Shown: one piece after another, positions 9,055-18,251 of the stretch | Layout: each line of letters opens with the position of its first letter | Numbering within the stretch: the stretch's first letter is position 1 | Source: Acinetobacter johnsonii CIP 64.6 | GTDB taxonomy: Bacteria; Pseudomonadota; Gammaproteobacteria; Pseudomonadales; Moraxellaceae | DNA: 64,000 bases | Direction of reading: 5' to 3' | Assembly (NCBI RefSeq): GCF_000368045.1 | Contig: NZ_KB849237.1 | Coordinates: forward strand, 14,693-78,692 | Program-made: the position numbers and the translations under genes | Notes under the pieces: model-generated | Told to the model about the DNA's origin: nothing | Database searches by the model: none | The model's input: the letters and a program-made list of their open reading frames with translations, nothing else

Positions 9055-10203
9055 TTAAACACGCATTGGCATGACCACATAGGTCTGATCTTGATGAGCT
9101 GGATCTTGCACTAGAACCGATTGATTTGCTTCGGTCATCGTCATTGACACATCATCACCATCCAATGCGCCTAAGACTTCCAAGATGTATTGGGCATTAA
9201 AAGACATTTCCATTGGCGCATTATTATATTGAATCGCCAAATCCTCTACGGCTTCGTCTTGCTCTGGGTTATTGGCACGCAGCTGCAAAGTGTCTGCGGC
9301 AAAGTTTAAGAACACACCACGTAGTTTTTCATTACTTAAAATCGAAACACGTTGTAAAGATTGCTTAAAGACATCATGTGCAATTAACACATTTTTATCC
9401 CCACCACGTGGAATCACACGGCGATAATCAGGGAACTTACCGTCAATCAGTTTTGTGGTGAAACGAACCGTGGTATTCCCTTGTTCTTTGTCACGACTGG
9501 CAATAGGAATGGTCACATTCAATAGTTCACGACCGATTAACAACGCCAATTGTTCATCTTCAATGCTCAATAAACGTTGTAATTCGCCCACTGCTTTACG
9601 TGGAACAATCGCTTGAATCAATTGAGTCGCATTTGAGCTAGCAACAGTTTCACACAGAGCTAAACGGTGGCCGTCTGTGGTCACTGCACGCAGTTGATTA
9701 TTATCAATTTCAAGTAAGGTTCCCGTGAGATAAAAACGCACATCCTGCACCGCCATAGCAAATGCAGTTTTTTCAAATAGGCGCTTTAATTCACGCTGTG
9801 TCACCGCAACTTGCGTGCCTTGCGTGTTCTCTGTGGTCAATAACGGGTAATCTTCAGCGGGTAAAGTCCCCAACACAAAACGGCTATTACCAGACTTTAA
9901 AATACAACGTTGATCTTCAGTAATTTGTAAGTCTATCAGTGCTGCAGTCGGTAAAGATTTGCAAATATCCATCAGCTTACGTGCAGGAACGGTCGTTTCA
10001 CCCGCTTGTAAACATGCCCCTTCCGCAAGCGTGGTACTTGCAACCAATTCAACTTCTAAGTCTGAACCTGTGATCGTCAACGATGCTTGGCTCACTTGCA
10101 CTTTAACATTTGAAAGAATGTTTAAAGTATGGCGACGTTCAACCGCTCCTACGACATGTGATAGAACATTAAGTAAGCTTTCTTTCGCGATTTTTAAACG
10201 CAC
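9055..10203 (-). CDS. dnaN: DNA polymerase III beta sliding clamp
   Basis: 382 residues, start MRLKIAKESLLNVLSHVVGAVERRHTLNILSNV and end DQTYVVMPMRV, both characteristic of DnaN. The protein forms a dimeric ring that tethers the polymerase to DNA; the C-terminal MPMR-type residues contribute to the clamp's partner-binding pocket. It follows dnaA after 110 bases and precedes recF by 15 bases. The hydrophobic and basic pattern is full length with no breaks. Confidence 0.97.
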   Translation of the reverse strand: MRLKIAKESLLNVLSHVVGAVERRHTLNILSNVKVQVSQASLTITGSDLEVELVASTTLAEGACLQAGETTVPARKLMDICKSLPTAALIDLQITEDQRCILKSGNSRFVLGTLPAEDYPLLTTENTQGTQVAVTQRELKRLFEKTAFAMAVQDVRFYLTGTLLEIDNNQLRAVTTDGHRLALCETVASSNATQLIQAIVPRKAVGELQRLLSIEDEQLALLIGRELLNVTIPIASRDKEQGNTTVRFTTKLIDGKFPDYRRVIPRGGDKNVLIAHDVFKQSLQRVSILSNEKLRGVFLNFAADTLQLRANNPEQDEAVEDLAIQYNNAPMEMSFNAQYILEVLGALDGDDVSMTMTEANQSVLVQDPAHQDQTYVVMPMRV

Positions 10204-10313
10204 GATACATTCCTCGAAAAACTGAAGATAAAATAATAAATAAATGTGTTTTTAGCAGTGTACTATGCGGCAGAACATGCCGCATTGCAAGAATAGAATT
10301 TGAGCAATTTTGC

Positions 10314-11693
10314 TTAACTTTGCAGCAAGCGTTGCAAGTTTTTATAGTCCTCATTGAAGATCGGATCTTCATCGCGCAGACTTAAAACTTTTTCACAAGC
10401 ATGCATGACGGTACTGTGATCTCGACCGCCAAAGGCCATACCAATTTCAGGGAAACTGTCTCCGGTTAGCTCCCGTGCCAAGCCCATTGCCAATTGGCGG
10501 GGACGAGCATAAATACGGGTCCGTTTAGGCCCAACCAACTCTTTGAGTGGGATTCTAAAGTACTCACTCACCACACGTTGAATATTTTCAGTACTGATGG
10601 TTCGTGCACGAATGGCTAAGACATCTTTTAAAGACTCACGTACAACATCCAAATCAATAGCTGTGCCCTTAAAGCGTGAAATGGCCACCACTTTATTCAG
10701 CGCACCTTCCAATTCACGTACGTTTGCAACCACTTGTTGCGCAATAAATAACGCACAGTTTCGTGGTAATTCCACATCATTGCTTTCTGCTTTTTTCAGC
10801 AAAATTTCAATACGGGTTTCAATATCTGGTGGCTCAACCCCAACCGACAACCCCCAAGAAAACCGTGAAACCAAACGTGGATCTAATTCCGTTAATTCTT
10901 TTGGATAACGATCGGAGGTCAGAATAATTTGCTTAGATTCATCTAAGAGTGCGTTAAAAGTATAAAAAAACTCAACTAAACTTGCCTCTTTACCCGCCAG
11001 CAAATGAATATCATCGACCAACAATAGATCTAAAGATCGGCAATTTTTTTTAAATTCTTCCACTTTGCCTTGTTGTAAAGAACTAACGAAGTCTTGAACA
11101 AAGCTTTCTGCCGTCATATACATGACACGTGCATTCGGTTTGGCTTGCAACAAAGCATTACCCACTGCTTGCATTAAGTGTGTTTTACCTAAACCAGTCG
11201 GGCCATATAAAAATAAGGGATTGTGCTGAGAGGCACCTAACTGGGTTAAAACCTTACGACACGTTTCAGCAGCCATTTGGTTTGAACGACCTTCCACAAA
11301 AAGTGAGAAGGAAAATAAAGGATTTAACTGCCGTTTACGGCTGTTTTTAGAATTCCCTTCTTCTTTTTCTTTTTTCGGACGCACAACGGGTGCTGGAGCA
11401 GACTCTAAAGCTGCAGTCGTGGTTGCAGGTTGCTCACTCGCAGATAAAATTGCACCTGGGCGTGAGTCGACTAAAATTTCAACTTTACGTACACGCCCTT
11501 CAGAGAGCTGCTCCACTAAAATTGTAATCAGCTCTAGGTGATGTTCTTGAATGTAACGTGTCCAATAGGGATTCGGAGCATAAAGACGTAGTGTGTCATT
11601 TAACTCTTCTGCAACTAAAGGGCGTATCCACATTGTAAAGACATTCCCAGAGAGCTCTTGTCGCAAGCGAGTTAAGCAGTCCGTCCAAAGCAT
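10314..11693 (-). CDS. dnaA: Chromosomal replication initiator protein DnaA
   Basis: 459 residues. Domain I begins MLWTDCLTRLRQELSGNVFTMWIRPL; a variable Ala/Pro/Lys-rich linker (about 85-120) follows. The AAA+ domain has Walker A GPTGLGKTHLMQAVGNALL and Walker B LLLVDDIHLLAG, and the arginine-finger region SDRYPKEL. The C-terminal DNA-binding helix-turn-helix carries the DnaA signature with FGGRDHSTVMHACEKV. It binds the DnaA boxes in the adjoining origin and melts it with ATP. The first box lies about 80 bases upstream of the start codon, so autoregulation is likely. Base-for-base this resembles the Acinetobacter protein I remember, apart from the linker. Confidence 0.98.
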   Translation of the reverse strand: MLWTDCLTRLRQELSGNVFTMWIRPLVAEELNDTLRLYAPNPYWTRYIQEHHLELITILVEQLSEGRVRKVEILVDSRPGAILSASEQPATTTAALESAPAPVVRPKKEKEEGNSKNSRKRQLNPLFSFSLFVEGRSNQMAAETCRKVLTQLGASQHNPLFLYGPTGLGKTHLMQAVGNALLQAKPNARVMYMTAESFVQDFVSSLQQGKVEEFKKNCRSLDLLLVDDIHLLAGKEASLVEFFYTFNALLDESKQIILTSDRYPKELTELDPRLVSRFSWGLSVGVEPPDIETRIEILLKKAESNDVELPRNCALFIAQQVVANVRELEGALNKVVAISRFKGTAIDLDVVRESLKDVLAIRARTISTENIQRVVSEYFRIPLKELVGPKRTRIYARPRQLAMGLARELTGDSFPEIGMAFGGRDHSTVMHACEKVLSLRDEDPIFNEDYKNLQRLLQS

Positions 11694-11771
11694 GTGAAAC
11701 CCCTATTCATTCCATCGATAATTAATAAAAACACTATGTACCCACCGAAGCGGGTCGCCATTCTAACCAAG

Positions 11772-12198
11772 TTATCCACATCTGTCATGGAAAATTCTGC
11801 AGATATTGCTCAAAAAGCCTGCTTATGAAAATAAATTTAAATTCAAACACTGGTGTGGATAAGTTTATCCGCAAACTGTGGATAGAATATAGCACAAAGT
11901 TATCCACAAACTATTAATTTTATAAAAACAGCCTTATCCACACCATACTTTATTGTTTTATAATTAAAAAAGTGTCATTTCCACAGAAAAAGACAGCCCT
12001 AATAGTAATAAATTTAAATTTATAAATTTGAATTTATTTATAAGAGACCTGTTTTCTGGGGATAACTGGAGATCCAAAATGAATTTAAATTTAAAAACAT
12101 ACATAGCAAGTGAATTTAAAGACTTGTGGATAATTGTGTGGGTAATCTTGTTGGTAACTTATATCACTTTAATAAACAATAATCTAGGTTGTGTATAA
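11772..12198. other. Chromosomal replication origin (oriC) with DnaA boxes and AT-rich AATTTAAA repeats (cluster B)
   Basis: The gene-free stretch 11694-12365 between dnaA and rpmH contains exact DnaA boxes: TTATCCACA at 11772-11780, 11900-11908 and 11934-11942 on the plus strand, and TGTGGATAA at 11854-11862 and 12125-12133 on the minus strand. One-mismatch or variant boxes are TTATCCGCA at 11865-11873, TGTGGATAG at 11877-11885 and TGTGTATAA at 12190-12198. Between 12000 and 12120 is an extremely AT-rich part with AATTTAAA cores (for example TAAATTTAAATTTATAAA), a likely unwinding element. Position next to dnaA and the density of boxes make the origin call strong. Confidence 0.9.
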
Positions 12199-12297
12199 GA
12201 AAAAAGTGCAGTTGTTTAAACCTTATCGAGAAAAGAGCAAGCTCAAACTGCTGTTACAAATAAAAAGGCTTAATTTCACAAGAAAATCGGTTTTCCA

Positions 12298-12326
12298 TTG
12301 ACAGCTCAAGCAATGAACACTAAACT
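12298..12326 (+). promoter_or_regulatory. Promoter of the rpmH-rnpA-yidD-yidC operon
   Basis: TTGACA at 12298-12303, exactly 17 bases, then TAAACT at 12321-12326, about 40 bases before the rpmH start. The -35 is a perfect consensus. Confidence 0.75.
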
Positions 12327-12365
12327 CGCGAACCTTCATTGAATGATCATTTTTGGAGTTTCGAT

Positions 12366-12500
12366 ATGAAACGTACATTCCAACCATCTGAATTAAAGCG
12401 TAAGCGCGTTCATGGTTTCCGTGCTCGTATGGCTACTAAAGCTGGTCGCCAAGTATTAGCTCGTCGTCGTGCAAAAGGTCGTCACAGCTTAACTGTTTAA
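12366..12500 (+). CDS. rpmH: 50S ribosomal protein L34
   Basis: 44 residues: [14 protein letters not shown] at the start, [23 protein letters not shown] in the middle and HSLTV at the end, an exact L34 pattern. It is highly basic and binds 23S rRNA. A GGAG ribosome site lies eight bases before the start. It is first in the rightward operon; rnpA follows after 33 bases. Confidence 0.97.
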
Positions 12501-12533
12501 TCAATAGTTAACGCTTAAACGATTTTGGGTGTT

Positions 12534-12923
12534 ATGACTACACTTTATGGCTTCAGCACAGAGGTTCGTATTCGCTGTGCTGCCGATTATAAAAGTGTCT
12601 TCGATGGTGCGCTTTTTAAAGTGCATCAGCCCCATTTCTTATTTCTAGCAAAACTGACCGAACAACCTCAAAGTCGTTTGGGTATTGTTGTTGCTAAAAA
12701 GAAAGTGCGTCGTGCACACGAAAGAAATAGAGTAAAACGTTTGGCTCGCGAAAGTTTTCGCTTGCATCAACAGCAATTAACTTTAGATATTGTGGTTATG
12801 CCTAAAATGGGGATAGAAGCAGTGCCTAATGCAGAGTTGCACCAGCAATTACAATTTGCTTGGCAAAAATTACAACGTCTTGCCAAAAAGCATCAAAAAA
12901 TAGCTCCCTCCCTGCAAAAGTAG
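12534..12923 (+). CDS. rnpA: Ribonuclease P protein component
   Basis: 129 residues from the ATG at 12534; a TTG nine bases earlier is also open but less likely. The signature RNR box is seen as KKKVRRAHERNRVKRLARESFR. The N-terminus FSTEVRIRCAADYKSVFDGA and the IVVMPKMG strand complete the RnpA fold. It is the protein partner of RNase P RNA, which matures tRNA 5' ends. The ribosome site is weak, so coupling to rpmH transcription probably matters. yidD starts nine bases after its stop. Confidence 0.95.
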   Translation: MTTLYGFSTEVRIRCAADYKSVFDGALFKVHQPHFLFLAKLTEQPQSRLGIVVAKKKVRRAHERNRVKRLARESFRLHQQQLTLDIVVMPKMGIEAVPNAELHQQLQFAWQKLQRLAKKHQKIAPSLQK

Positions 12924-12932
12924 AGATGGCCA

Positions 12933-13253
12933 ATGGTCCGGTTACTGCATTGGTTAATTCGATTTTATCAAATTGCGATTAGTCCTTTACTTGGACCGCG
13001 TTGTCGTTATATCCCTACATGTTCTCAATATTCATTGGAAGCAGTCCATACACATGGTGCTGTGCGTGGTGTGTGGTTGGCTACTAAACGTATTTGCCGT
13101 TGTCATCCTTGGGGTGGATCGGGGTATGACCCTGTTCCAAACAAAAGGATTCGTTTTATCTATTTTCAGCAAATAGATTCTCAAAAGCATCTGGTTGCTG
13201 TACCCTTTCGTGATTGTTTCTTGAACCAAAATCACTCTAACCACTTGGGGTAA
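12933..13253 (+). CDS. yidD: Membrane protein insertion efficiency factor YidD
   Basis: 106 residues. The family core is clear: LIRFYQIAISPLLGPRCRYIPTCSQYSLEA with the conserved cysteines, and the CRCHPWGGSGYDPVP motif. It is an amphipathic inner-membrane-associated protein that supports YidC-mediated insertion. The C-terminus extends about 30 residues beyond the usual core. It sits five bases before yidC in the standard rpmH-rnpA-yidD-yidC order. Confidence 0.94.
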   Translation: MVRLLHWLIRFYQIAISPLLGPRCRYIPTCSQYSLEAVHTHGAVRGVWLATKRICRCHPWGGSGYDPVPNKRIRFIYFQQIDSQKHLVAVPFRDCFLNQNHSNHLG

Positions 13254-13258
13254 TCGAT

Positions 13259-15022
13259 ATGCAACAATGGGCCAGGTTTGCCATTCTCGGGGCCATGTTT
13301 GTTGTCGCTTATTTGCTCATTTTGGCTTGGCAAAAAGATTATGGACATGCTGAAACTCAGCCACAGCCACAACAGGCTGCAGCAGTTTCACATGAAGTAT
13401 CTGCAGATTTGCCAAATGCTCAAACGGCTTCAGCAGCGTCTGATATGCCACAAGCAAATATCGCGACTCAGCAACCAGCTACAGAAGCAAAAGCATCTGT
13501 AAATCAACAGCTTATTTCAGTACAGACTGACCTTTATCATCTTTGGATTAATCCTAAAGGTGGTGATATTGTTCGTATTGAATTGTTAAACCATGACAAG
13601 AGCAAAGACAGTAACGAAGCATTTGTCATGCTTGAAAGTGATGCAAAACGTACTTATGTGGCGCAGTCTGGTTTAATTGGTCTTAATGGTCCAGACAGTA
13701 ACCGTAGCGGTCGTCCAATGTATGAGATTGAAAAATCTGCTTATACATTGAATGATGCCAAAGCGGTTCAAACTGAAGATGGAAAAAGCATCAAAGTGTT
13801 AACCGTACCGATGGTACTGAAAACAGCTGATGGTGTGGAAATCATTAAAACCTTTACCTTTAAGCAAGGTGAATATCCTGTTGTTGTGAACCATAAAGTG
13901 GTGAACCGCAGTGGTCAAAACTGGCAGGGTCAAATGTTTGGTCAACTCAAACGTGACAACTCTGATGATCCAGGCAAATCGGATCAAGGTATTTTCACGC
14001 TGGGCACTTTCTTAGGTGGTGCTTGGGGTTCGCCTGAAGAACATTATAACAAGCTTAAATTTGCTAACTTCAATGAAGAAAAATTGAATGTTGAAGCGAA
14101 AGGCGGCTGGGTTGCTATGGTTCAGCACTACTTTGTGAGTGCTTGGATTCCTGGTGACTTAAAATTGACGCAAGCCAATGGTCAACCTTATGTCGCGAAA
14201 TTAGAGTCGCGTAAGTCAACGGATGATATGAATATCATTGGTTTTACTTCGCCGACGATTACTGTGCCTGCTGGTACAGTGGCTGAGATTGACGCGACCT
14301 TCTATTCAGGTCCTAAAGTTCAATCTGAGTTAAAAGAGCTTGCAACAGGGTTAAACCAAACTGTTGATTATGGTTGGTTATGGCCAATTGCGAAATTATT
14401 GTTCTTGGGTCTTGAGTTCTTCCACGGTTTAGTGGGCAACTGGGGCTGGGCAATTATTTTGTTAACGGTCTTGGTGAAACTGATTCTTTGGCCATTGTCG
14501 TCTAAGAGCTATCGCTCAATGGCGAAAATGCGTGTCATTGCACCTGAAATGCAGCGTATGAAAGAAGAGTTCGGTGAAGACCGCATGCGCTTCTCTCAAG
14601 AAATGATGGCACTATATAAACGTGAACAAGTCAATCCGCTTGCGGGTTGTTTGCCATTGTTATTACAAATGCCAATCTTCCTTGCGTTGTACTGGGTGTT
14701 GATGGAGTCAGTTGAGCTTCGTCATGCGCCATGGTTACTTTGGATTCAAGATTTGTCAGCGATGGATCCGTGGTTTATTTTACCGCTGTTAATGGGCGCA
14801 ACGATGTTCATTCAGCAGTCTTTAAATCCCCAACCGGCTGATCCAATGCAAGCGAAAGTTTTCAAAATCATGCCGATTGTTTTCACAGTCTTTATGTTGT
14901 TCTTCCCTGCGGGTCTCGTGTTGTACTGGATTGTCAACAACAGTATCACGATTATTCAGCAGACCTTGATCAACAAATCTGTTGAAAAAGACCGCTTGAA
15001 TAAGGAAAGTGCGTCGAGTTAA
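13259..15022 (+). CDS. yidC: Membrane protein insertase YidC
   Basis: 587 residues. The N-terminus has one membrane helix (ARFAILGAMFVVAYLLILAW), followed by a Gln/Ala-rich linker and the large periplasmic beta-sandwich domain (about 85-335). The conserved hydrophobic C-terminal domain contains WGWAIILLTVLVKLILWPLSSKSYRSMAKMR, the cytoplasmic coiled region, the PLLLQMPIFLALYWVL segment and a final helix pair. The Arg in the first conserved helix bundle region is present. It inserts and folds inner-membrane proteins alone or with Sec. It is last in the rpmH operon and followed by a terminator. Confidence 0.96.
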   Translation: MQQWARFAILGAMFVVAYLLILAWQKDYGHAETQPQPQQAAAVSHEVSADLPNAQTASAASDMPQANIATQQPATEAKASVNQQLISVQTDLYHLWINPKGGDIVRIELLNHDKSKDSNEAFVMLESDAKRTYVAQSGLIGLNGPDSNRSGRPMYEIEKSAYTLNDAKAVQTEDGKSIKVLTVPMVLKTADGVEIIKTFTFKQGEYPVVVNHKVVNRSGQNWQGQMFGQLKRDNSDDPGKSDQGIFTLGTFLGGAWGSPEEHYNKLKFANFNEEKLNVEAKGGWVAMVQHYFVSAWIPGDLKLTQANGQPYVAKLESRKSTDDMNIIGFTSPTITVPAGTVAEIDATFYSGPKVQSELKELATGLNQTVDYGWLWPIAKLLFLGLEFFHGLVGNWGWAIILLTVLVKLILWPLSSKSYRSMAKMRVIAPEMQRMKEEFGEDRMRFSQEMMALYKREQVNPLAGCLPLLLQMPIFLALYWVLMESVELRHAPWLLWIQDLSAMDPWFILPLLMGATMFIQQSLNPQPADPMQAKVFKIMPIVFTVFMLFFPAGLVLYWIVNNSITIIQQTLINKSVEKDRLNKESASS

Positions 15023-15051
15023 TCGAGGCAACTTTTCGCGAAAAGCTGAAT

Positions 15052-15087
15052 AAATCCGCTTAAGATGGTAATCTTAGGCGGATTTTT
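15052..15087 (+). terminator. Terminator between yidC and mnmE
   Basis: A 15-bp stem with one mismatch (AAATCCGCTTAAGAT / ATCTTAGGCGGATTT) and a GGTA loop, followed by a short T-run. Confidence 0.75.
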
Positions 15088-15121
15088 CATTGTGTGACTT
15101 TTAAGATTTTAGGTGAATGTT

Positions 15122-16477
15122 ATGTACAACCGAACCACGATTGCTGCCATTGCAACACCACCTGGGCGTGGTGGTGTGGGGGTCATTCGCCTATCTGGTC
15201 CCAAGTCTTATGAGATTGCACAGGCCTTGACCCAAAAAGACTTACCGAAAGCGCGTTTTGCTGGTTTTCGCCAGTTTTATGATGCATCTGGCGAAGTGAT
15301 GGATGAGGGCTTAGCGCTTTGTTTTCCGAACCCGAACTCGTTTACTGGTGAAGATGTGGTTGAGTTGCAAGGTCATGGTGGCCCTGTCATTCAAAATGCT
15401 TTACTGGGGCGTTTGTTGGAGCTCGGTGCGATTGCAGCAAAAGCCGGTGAGTTTTCTATGCGTGCTTTTGAAAATGGCAAACTGGATTTGGTACAGGCTG
15501 AAGCGATCGCCGACTTGATTGATGCGACGTCTCAAGCGGCTGCACGTTCTGCGGTACGTTCATTACAAGGCGCATTTTCAACTAAAGTGAATCGTGTGTT
15601 GGAGCAATTGATTCATCTACGTTTGCATGTGGAAGCTGCGATTGATTTTCCTGAAGAAGAAATTGATTTTCTTGCGGACGGGAAAATTTTAAATCTTTTA
15701 GATGGTGTTACGTCTGCTGTGAATCAAGTGCAACAATCGGCTCGTCAAGGACAGTTGCTGCGTGAAGGTTTACAAGTGGTGATTGCAGGGAAACCGAATG
15801 CGGGTAAGTCATCACTGCTCAATGCATTAGCGGGCATTGAACGCGCCATTGTGACGGATATTGCAGGTACGACGCGAGATGTCTTACATGAAAAAATTAT
15901 CCTGAATGGTTTACCCATTACCTTAACCGATACTGCGGGTTTACGTGAAACCGGCGATATTGTAGAAAAAGAAGGGATTCGTCGTGCCATTAAAGAAATT
16001 GAGCAAGCCGACCTGTTACTTTTAGTCTATGACTTAAGCCAAGGCGAAGACCCACTCAAACTGGCGCAAGAATATTTTGCTGAGCATATTGAACCGAAAC
16101 GTTTAATGCTGATTGGTAATAAGTGTGATTTGATGGAAACAACATCGCATATCGAAGATTTTAATGGCTTCCGTCATATTATGGTTTCGGCAAAGCAAGA
16201 AACTGGCGTTCAAGCACTCATAGAAGCGATTACAGCGCATGCAGGCTTCCAGCCAGAAGAAGATACCTTTATTGCGCGTACACGCCATTTAGACGCAATG
16301 AAACGTACTCAGCTTTACCTTGCTGAAGCTCGTGAACAATTGGTGGTGTATAACGCAGGTGAGTTGGTCGCAGAGTCGCTACGTTTGGCGCAAAATGCCC
16401 TCGGTGAAATTACAGGGGACTTTAGTGCGGATGATTTGCTTGGGAAAATTTTTGGATCATTCTGTATTGGAAAGTAA
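15122..16477 (+). CDS. mnmE: tRNA uridine-5-carboxymethylaminomethyl GTPase MnmE (TrmE)
   Basis: 451 residues from the ATG at 15122 with AGGTG seven bases upstream; a GTG three codons earlier is open but less likely. The N-terminal folate-binding domain starts TTIAAIATPPGRGGVGVIRLSG. The inserted G domain shows G1 GKPNAGKSSLLNAL, G2/G3 TDIAGTTRD and DTAGLRET, and G4 NKCD. The C-terminus ends in the catalytic FCIGK motif. With MnmG it modifies wobble uridines in tRNA. The final 18 bases are the attachment site of the genomic island that begins directly after the stop, so integration restored an intact 3' end. Confidence 0.97.
   Translation: MYNRTTIAAIATPPGRGGVGVIRLSGPKSYEIAQALTQKDLPKARFAGFRQFYDASGEVMDEGLALCFPNPNSFTGEDVVELQGHGGPVIQNALLGRLLELGAIAAKAGEFSMRAFENGKLDLVQAEAIADLIDATSQAAARSAVRSLQGAFSTKVNRVLEQLIHLRLHVEAAIDFPEEEIDFLADGKILNLLDGVTSAVNQVQQSARQGQLLREGLQVVIAGKPNAGKSSLLNALAGIERAIVTDIAGTTRDVLHEKIILNGLPITLTDTAGLRETGDIVEKEGIRRAIKEIEQADLLLLVYDLSQGEDPLKLAQEYFAEHIEPKRLMLIGNKCDLMETTSHIEDFNGFRHIMVSAKQETGVQALIEAITAHAGFQPEEDTFIARTRHLDAMKRTQLYLAEAREQLVVYNAGELVAESLRLAQNALGEITGDFSADDLLGKIFGSFCIGK
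16460..16477 (+). repeat. attL: 18-bp direct repeat at the mnmE 3' end
   Basis: TTCTGTATTGGAAAGTAA encodes the last five residues and stop of mnmE. The same sequence with one change (AAAATAA) recurs at 37633-37650. The 18-bp mnmE tail is the known attachment site class of SGI1-type islands. Confidence 0.85.
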
Positions 16478-16669
16478 TTTAAAATTAAACCAATATTCTA
16501 ATAAGTTCCAGTGATAATTAAATAGCATTAAGTTTTAACGGCTTAGTGCTTTTTTAATGTCTTTTTATTATTCCAATGTGTTCTATACGTTCATCTAGTG
16601 CTATGATTTTTTTAGTCACTAAAAAGTCACAAGCTTAACTGTGACTGTATTTTTTTAGATGGTGACTAA

Positions 16670-17917
16670 ATGATGAAACAAGCAGAAAAGATAGTTTTTT
16701 CGACAGATAGGGAAATCAAAAATCTAAAAGCTGGTGTAAAGAGATATACCGCGAAAGACACGGTAGCGAATGGCTTGTTTTTAGACATAACAACGACTGG
16801 TGTTAAGTCATGGTGGTATCGTTATTCACTGCATGGCAAACAGGAACGATTTGTATTGGGGCGTTATCCTGATTTATCTCTTAAAGAAGCACGACAGTTA
16901 CGTGATGAATCTGCTTCATTAGTTGCTAAAGGTATTTCACCAAAACAGAGTAAGAATAATAAAGTCACCAGTGTTTTATTCAGTGACTACGGTGAACGCT
17001 ATTTAAACGAAGTCATTAAGAAAGAGCGTAAAAACCCATACAATATGATTCTGTGTTTGAGCAACGATATTTATCCAATGATAGGACATATCGCTTTAGA
17101 TCAGATCAGTGCTGATGATGTGCGCCGTGTGATATGGCGTAAGAAAGATCAAGGTTTTGATGCTGCTGCTAATCAGGTCAGAGGTTTGTTAAAGCGTATG
17201 TTTGATTACGCAATTACACTTGGGCTTGTCCAATATAATCCAGTGTTAGCAATCCCTACACGTCATATTTATAGAGCCGTAGCGAGAAACAGATATTTAA
17301 GCACCAGTGAAATCCGCACTTACTACACCACCCTTTTGAACTCACGTATTTATCGCCCGAGAAAATTAGGCTTATTACTAGCATTACTTACCTTAGTGCG
17401 TAAATCGGAACTATTGAGAGCAAAATGGGCGCATATCGACTTTGAACAACGGATATGGTTGATTCCTGAAACAAAAGCGGACAGCACTACAGGCCAGAGC
17501 CGAGAAATGGTTGTTTATATGTCTGATCAAGTGATTGAGATATTCAAGGAATTAAAAACAATTGCAGGCGATGAGCCTTATGTATTTGTTGGCCGTAAGC
17601 GCGGTACACATATCAGCCATAACGCTTTTAACACGGCGCAAAAGTCAGCACTGGCATTAACAGATATTCCCGACTTTACAGTGCATGATTTACGTCGTAC
17701 AGCGAGTACACATCTCAATGAACAAGGTTTTAATAGTGATGCAATTGAAGCGTGTTTAAACCACACAGTAAAAGGTGTTAGAGGGGTTTATAACAAGGCT
17801 AAATATGAAAAAGAGCGTACAAACATGCTTCAAAAGTGGAGTGATTTTATTTTTGGGGTAATTTACGAGCACAATTTGATCTTTTTTAATGAGGCTAAGA
17901 AATATAAGGGCATTTGA
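16670..17917 (+). CDS. Tyrosine-type site-specific integrase of the mnmE island
   Basis: 415 residues of the P4-like integrase class. The N-terminal arm-binding domain (about 15-95) has NGLFLDITTTGVKSWWYRY and the GRYPDLSLKEAR motif. The core-binding domain follows. The catalytic residues are visible: R244 in LVRKSEL, H339-xx-R342 in HDLRRT, H365 in NHTVKGV and the nucleophile Y374 in GVYNKAKY. The stretch after Y374 is about 40 residues. It should cut and join at the 18-bp mnmE repeat. The start at 16670 is followed by a second ATG; the ribosome site is poor for both. A 46-bp palindrome follows the stop. Confidence 0.93.
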   Translation: MMKQAEKIVFSTDREIKNLKAGVKRYTAKDTVANGLFLDITTTGVKSWWYRYSLHGKQERFVLGRYPDLSLKEARQLRDESASLVAKGISPKQSKNNKVTSVLFSDYGERYLNEVIKKERKNPYNMILCLSNDIYPMIGHIALDQISADDVRRVIWRKKDQGFDAAANQVRGLLKRMFDYAITLGLVQYNPVLAIPTRHIYRAVARNRYLSTSEIRTYYTTLLNSRIYRPRKLGLLLALLTLVRKSELLRAKWAHIDFEQRIWLIPETKADSTTGQSREMVVYMSDQVIEIFKELKTIAGDEPYVFVGRKRGTHISHNAFNTAQKSALALTDIPDFTVHDLRRTASTHLNEQGFNSDAIEACLNHTVKGVRGVYNKAKYEKERTNMLQKWSDFIFGVIYEHNLIFFNEAKKYKGI

Positions 17918-17939
17918 ATTGTAAAATAATGTAACAATG

Positions 17940-17985
17940 AACAATATGTTCAAATGAACAATATTGTTCATTTGAACATATTGTT
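17940..17985. repeat. 46-bp perfect palindrome after the integrase gene
   Basis: Two 23-bp arms, AACAATATGTTCAAATGAACAAT and its exact reverse complement, meet with no spacer at 17962/17963. Each arm contains a GTTCAAATGAAC-type half-palindrome, so the unit is nested. There is no T-run, so it is not a typical terminator; cruciform formation or a dyad binding site for an island protein is possible. Confidence 0.85.
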
Positions 17986-18155
17986 TATAAAAAACAAATA
18001 CTTATATTTTTATAAAACTCAAGCATATACGATTTTTGGTGAGAGTTTTTTAAAACAGCGAAGTACTTAAATAGTGTGATTTTTGATGTGTTGAGCGCTT
18101 GAAGGGATTTTTTAGAAATTTTGATGTGGGTAGTAATTTGATTATGACTCTTATA

Positions 18156-18210
18156 GAGTTACAGCGAGTTCAATGAGTTACAGAGAGTTCATTAACTTCA
18201 ATGAGTTCAA
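18156..18210 (+). repeat. GAGTT direct repeats upstream of alpA-type gene
   Basis: GAGTTACAGCGAGTTCA at 18156-18172 and GAGTTACAGAGAGTTCA at 18175-18191 form a 19-bp-period tandem; a further GAGTTCA occurs at 18202. The gene-free stretch 17918-18571 otherwise holds the palindrome, the terminator at 18216-18251, and AT-rich sequence without recognisable genes. Confidence 0.6.
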
Positions 18211-18215
18211 TAAAG

Positions 18216-18251
18216 AAAAAAAGACCAAGTAGGCAAATACTTGATCTTTTT
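18216..18251. terminator. Bidirectional terminator-like hairpin
   Basis: Stem AAAAGACCAAGTA / TACTTGATCTTTTTT with one mismatch and a 6-nt loop, with T-runs on both strands. Confidence 0.6.
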
